Part shown: one piece after another, positions 61,104 through 64,000 of the stretch
Numbering within the stretch: the stretch's first letter is position 1
Layout: the number at the start of each line of letters is the position of its first letter
From: Bog-159 sp050008575
GTDB lineage: Bacteria; Acidobacteriota; Terriglobia; Bryobacterales; Bryobacteraceae
Reading direction: 5' to 3'
Assembly (NCBI GenBank): GCA_050008575.1
Contig: JBEKMJ010000044.1
Span: 1-64,000 of the forward strand
DNA length: 64,000 nucleotides
The notes under the pieces: generated by a model
Told to the model about the DNA's origin: nothing
Seen by the model: the letters and a program-made list of their open reading frames with translations, nothing else
The model's database searches: none
Program-made: the position numbers and the translations under genes

Positions 61104-62120
61104 TCACGGATGCGTAAACTCCCGCGCGTGAGGAATCAGATCGACATACACCCGGTCGGGCAGGCCGGTGTGCCAATTCCCCGCCCACCACGCACATCCG
61201 CAAATGCCCAGAAACAGCGCCGCCGCAGCCGCCGCCATCATCCAAGCGGGCACTGCCCGCCGCCCCGGAGCCGACATGCGCAGCGCGCCTTCCGCCGGGC
61301 AAACGGCCACGCATTCCAGACACCCCGTGCACTCCGCCGAGCGGATGCTCACCAGCCGATCCACCGGCAGCGTGGCGGGGCAAGCCTTCGCGCACTTAGC
61401 GCAATCGATGCACAACGTCGCATCGCGCCGGATGCGCAACGGGCTGGCGAGCGCAGCAGGGCCCATCAATGCGCCGTAAGGGCACAAATAGCGGCACCGG
61501 AAATTCTGCACAAAAACCGAAAGCACCACCAAAAGCGCCATCACTACCGCGCCCGCGAAGCCCATGAAACGGAAAAAATCGAGCATCTTCACGTCGGAAA
61601 CCAGGCCGTACGGCCCCTCGAGGAAAGCCTGAATAGCGGGCACGGACATGCTGCCCACAGCGTAGAGAAACAGTCCCAGCAGGATGTACTTCAGGCTGCG
61701 CAAGCCGGTATCGAGCCACCGTGTCAGCCCCCAGTTGCGCCGGAATGTCTGCCTGCCCGGCCGCCACAGCCATTCCAAAACCGTGCCCACCGGGCAAAGG
61801 CAGGCGCAGAAGCTCTTGCGCAGCAGCCAGGATATCGCCAGAAATGCAATAAGCAGGAACATCCCGGCCGGATGCACGTGCGGGATATGTCCGGTAAGCA
61901 GCAGGATCTTCAGATTCATCAGCGACGCAATCGGCAGCCAGCCTTCGACTCCGGGAGGCCGCGCCACCCGCACCCCGTGCCCGCCCGATTCGTAATAGTG
62001 GACGAACAGGACGAACTGCGCGCCGATCCACAGATTCAGCGCCAGGAACGCCAGTTGGAATGTGCGCCGCAACCGTTGCGAGCGGTCGGGAGCGCTGCGC
62101 CTTCGAATCTTCTTCAGCAA
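61104..62120 (-). CDS. NapH/MauN-like 4Fe-4S polyferredoxin membrane protein
   Basis: A 338-residue inner-membrane protein with five to six membrane helices, two cytoplasmic CxxxCP motifs (CACLCPVG and CRYLCPYG) and two 4Fe-4S ferredoxin motifs (CIDCAKCAKACP and CTGCLECVAVCP). This is the plan of NapH/CcoG-type electron-transfer proteins that move electrons between quinol or cytoplasmic donors and periplasmic partners. The Tat-exported DUF362 protein encoded next to it is a plausible partner. Confidence 0.85.
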   Translation of the reverse strand: MLKKIRRRSAPDRSQRLRRTFQLAFLALNLWIGAQFVLFVHYYESGGHGVRVARPPGVEGWLPIASLMNLKILLLTGHIPHVHPAGMFLLIAFLAISWLLRKSFCACLCPVGTVLEWLWRPGRQTFRRNWGLTRWLDTGLRSLKYILLGLFLYAVGSMSVPAIQAFLEGPYGLVSDVKMLDFFRFMGFAGAVVMALLVVLSVFVQNFRCRYLCPYGALMGPAALASPLRIRRDATLCIDCAKCAKACPATLPVDRLVSIRSAECTGCLECVAVCPAEGALRMSAPGRRAVPAWMMAAAAAALFLGICGCAWWAGNWHTGLPDRVYVDLIPHAREFTHP

Positions 62121-62171
62121 GCCTCAAGGTAGCCGATTGCGGAATCCAAAGCAGTGACTTCAGTCACCCCC

Positions 62172-62373
62172 GTGGGGCGAGCTTCGCTCGCCTCTGGAGT
62201 TTCTACATTTTGTCCGCCGCAGTGGGGCAGGCTCGCAGCCTGCGCGGGCCTCGCAGGCCCGCTGGTAGCACAGGCTTCAGCCTGTGTAGCACAGGCTTCA
62301 GCCTGTGTTGGCCGAGCTTCGCTCGCCTGTGTCGGCAGAGTGCCGACACGGCACGCCGGGGGCGTGCGCCACG
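62172..62373. repeat. REP-like palindromic repeat cluster
   Basis: A series of hairpins: GGGGCGAGCTTCGCTCGCC, GGCAGGCTCGCAGCCTGC, GGGCCTCGCAGGCCC, the tandem pair GCACAGGCTTCAGCCTGTGT (twice), GCCGAGCTTCGCTCG, GTCGGCAGAGTGCCGAC and GGCACGCCGGGGGCGTGC. Several units are shared with the elements at 42184 and 59822. Confidence 0.9.
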
Positions 62374-62387
62374 AGGGCTACTCATTT

Positions 62388-62607
62388 GAAATGGCCAATC
62401 TCCGCCTCGCCGATAGGCCCCGGCACCTCGCCGGCTCTTGCGCAAGCTCTCCGCGAACTCAACGCCAGGCGGACATCCGGCCGGTGCGCTTCCATCTCGC
62501 GGCAGGCATCGGCGGGCATTTCCAAGTGCTCCACAAGAGCGATCGAATGCCTCCGGTTGGCCGGCCATCACATCCCGCGCCAGTTGAATTTCGATTTCCT
62601 TTTCCAA
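62388..62607 (-). pseudogene. Possible frameshifted small ORF
   Basis: On the minus strand, MEKEIEIQLARDVMAGQPEA starts a protein-like frame. A little further on, another frame becomes more protein-like (LVEHLEMPADACREMEAHRP, ending GEAEIGHFK-stop). The two together could be a small helical protein with a one-base shift near 62530-62540. The family was not recognised, and chance cannot be excluded. Confidence 0.3.
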
Positions 62608-62619
62608 ACCGCGCTCCCG

Positions 62620-63030
62620 CTATCCGACTGTAGCGGGAACGCGCGTTTCAAGCGCAATCTCTATGGCCGGCGCGTGCGTCAGCGTGTTGTGAATCAGGCA
62701 GGCTTTCACCGCGCGCAGGATGCCGGCTGCATGCCGGGCGTCGAGATCCGGCACGGTCACTTCCACGCGGAATGCGGCCAGGCGCGCCGGCCCGTTGGCC
62801 TTTTCGGCGGTCACGCGCACTTCCAGGCCTTCCGTGGGCAGGCCGCGCGTGCGCAAGTATTCGACGGCGTAGTAGCCGGCGCACGCGCCCAGCGAGGCCA
62901 GCATGAATTCCGGCGGCGTCATGCCCGCGTCGGCGCCGTGGTTCTCCATCGGCTGGTCGCATACCACGCGGTGTCCGCGCGCGACGGCCTCGAATCTTAC
63001 TCCGGATAGATGACGAACGATCGCTTCCAT
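62620..63030 (-). CDS. OsmC-family protein
   Basis: A 136-residue OsmC/Ohr-type protein. The conserved segment PPEFMLASLGACAGYYAVEY contains the first Cys and ILRAVKACLIHNTL the second, the pair used in hydroperoxide reduction in this family. Dimeric and cytoplasmic. The ATG preceded by GGAAAG was preferred over one 48 bases upstream. It is divergent from cydA, so both may be expressed under oxidative or low-oxygen conditions. Confidence 0.85.
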   Translation of the reverse strand: MEAIVRHLSGVRFEAVARGHRVVCDQPMENHGADAGMTPPEFMLASLGACAGYYAVEYLRTRGLPTEGLEVRVTAEKANGPARLAAFRVEVTVPDLDARHAAGILRAVKACLIHNTLTHAPAIEIALETRVPATVG

Positions 63031-63196
63031 TTTGCTTTCCGATTCCCCAGAAGACTCCGCGGGGAAGGCGACATCCATACAATATTGTAGTTCAAGACCC
63101 GAATCACGTCATCCCTATCGCAACTTCGCCAAGCTAAATCGGGGCGGCGTCCGGCCGGCCGGGTGTGCGAAGATAAAGAAAATACTCTCCGAAATC

Positions 63197-64000
63197 ATGG
63201 ATGCGCTGACAATCCACCGGCTGCATTTCGCGTTCACCGTCACGTTCCACTACATTTTTCCGCAATTGACCATGGGCCTGGCCCTGCTGCTGGTTGTGCT
63301 CAAAACCCTGGCCCTGCGTACGGGCAACGAGCACTACAACCGCGCCGCGCGATTCTGGGCGCGCATCTTCGCCATCAACTTCGCCATGGGCGTGGTCACC
63401 GGCATCCCCATGGAATTCCAGTTCGGCACCAACTGGGCGCGCTTTTCAAAATCCGCCGGCGGAATCATCGGACAGACGCTGGCCATGGAAGGCGTGTTCT
63501 CGTTCTTCCTGGAATCCAGCTTCCTGGGCCTGTTTCTGTTCGGCGAAAAAAAACTGGGCCCCAAAGGCCATTGGCTGGCGGGCTTTCTGGTTTTCCTGGG
63601 ATCGTGGCTTTCCGGATTCTTCATCGTGGCCACCGATGCCTGGATGCAGCATCCCGTCGGCTACACGCTGGGGCCGCGCGGCGAAATCCTGCTCTCGAGT
63701 TTCTGGGCGCTGCTGCTGAACCCGTGGCTGCCGTGGCAGTATCTGCATAACATGACGGGCGCGGTGGTCACAGGATCGTTCGCGATGGCGGCGGTGGGCG
63801 CGTTCTACCTGTTAGTGAAGCGCGCGGAGCCGTACGGGCGGACGTTCGTGCGTGTGGGCGTGATCGCGGGCGTGGCGGCGTCGGCCCTGATGCTGTTTCC
63901 CACCGGCGACGGCCAAGGCAAGAACATCGCCTTCCATCAGCCGGCAACGCTGGCCGCCATGGAAGGGCTGTTCGAAACCGAGGCAGGCGCGCCGCTGGCC
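63197..64000 (+). CDS. cydA: Cytochrome bd ubiquinol oxidase subunit I (partial, runs off the end)
   Basis: The first 268 residues of CydA, the heme-bearing subunit of the high-affinity terminal oxidase. The start DALTIHRLHFAFTVTFHYIF includes the His ligand of heme b595, and the second membrane region NFAMGVVTGIPMEFQFGTNW followed by GQTLAMEGVFSFFLES is diagnostic. The quinol-binding loop and the GRQPW motif lie beyond the window. Expected to be followed by cydB. Confidence 0.95.
   Translation, partial: MDALTIHRLHFAFTVTFHYIFPQLTMGLALLLVVLKTLALRTGNEHYNRAARFWARIFAINFAMGVVTGIPMEFQFGTNWARFSKSAGGIIGQTLAMEGVFSFFLESSFLGLFLFGEKKLGPKGHWLAGFLVFLGSWLSGFFIVATDAWMQHPVGYTLGPRGEILLSSFWALLLNPWLPWQYLHNMTGAVVTGSFAMAAVGAFYLLVKRAEPYGRTFVRVGVIAGVAASALMLFPTGDGQGKNIAFHQPATLAAMEGLFETEAGAPLA

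Overview
The window is high-GC, tightly packed DNA from what looks like an Acidobacteriota genome, most likely of the Solibacter/Bryobacter type. The signs are a PadR regulator paired with an acidobacterial-type duplicated-permease (ADOP) protein, an Oar-like carboxypeptidase-regulatory TonB receptor, GloVer-type tandem-repeat and FG-GAP secreted proteins, a choice-of-anchor D-like protein, and many GC-rich palindromic intergenic repeats together with a RAYT-type transposase. This placement is inference from gene content. No rRNA, tRNA or CRISPR array was recognised.

Positions 1-1.75 kb hold the most unusual element: most of a diversity-generating retroelement (DGR). Present are the last codons of a probable target gene, a hairpin, an Avd-type accessory gene, a DGR reverse transcriptase, and an adenine-rich template repeat (TR) that overlaps the 3' end of the RT gene in another frame. 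The TR reads as the C-terminal strand region of a C-type-lectin/FGE-fold protein (RGGSWNNN...NNNIGFRC). The variable repeat should lie just left of the window. From 1.8 to 6.2 kb, on the minus strand, dprA and topA are followed by a PIN toxin and its probable antitoxin in reversed (toxin-first) order. From 6.2 to 9.7 kb there is a small conserved ORF, a membrane-anchored amidase, and a three-gene cassette of unknown role (coiled-coil protein, small membrane protein, actin-like ATPase).

From 9.75 to 29 kb lies a large flagellar locus. The minus-strand run is fliK-flgD-flgE-fliN-fliO(x2)-fliP-fliQ-fliR-flhB-flhA-flhF-fliA-fliN/fliY-like-DUF2802-like-NtrC-type regulator-pentapeptide protein. The plus-strand run is flgF-flgG-flgA-flgH-flgI-flgJ. 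Two divergent sites with exact GG-N10-GC spacing sit between fliK and flgF, as expected for sigma-54 control by the regulator encoded in the same locus. The flgJ end looks like a rearrangement junction.

From 29 to 34.2 kb is a patchwork of small genes: a truncated ArsR relic, an SRPBCC protein, an MFS transporter, a PD-(D/E)XK-like plus PIN-like nuclease pair, and a conserved unknown. From 34.3 to 42.1 kb there is a complete drug-export operon resembling cecR-ybhGFSR plus a TolC protein, with palindromic repeats between some of its genes. From 42.3 to 49.5 kb are secreted repeat and Ig-like proteins, a PP2C phosphatase and an AraC relic. From 49.9 to 54.3 kb is a PadR - M24 peptidase - ADOP operon behind a consensus sigma-70 promoter that overlaps a palindromic operator. 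From 54.3 to 58.2 kb are a frameshifted RAYT flanked by REP-like palindromes and the Oar-like receptor. From 58.7 kb to the end are a radical SAM/SPASM enzyme, a Tat-exported DUF362 protein, a NapH-like polyferredoxin, an OsmC protein and the start of cytochrome bd oxidase subunit I, a redox-flavoured group.

Several genes carry single-base frameshifts next to short G/C runs, so some may be sequencing errors rather than true lesions.
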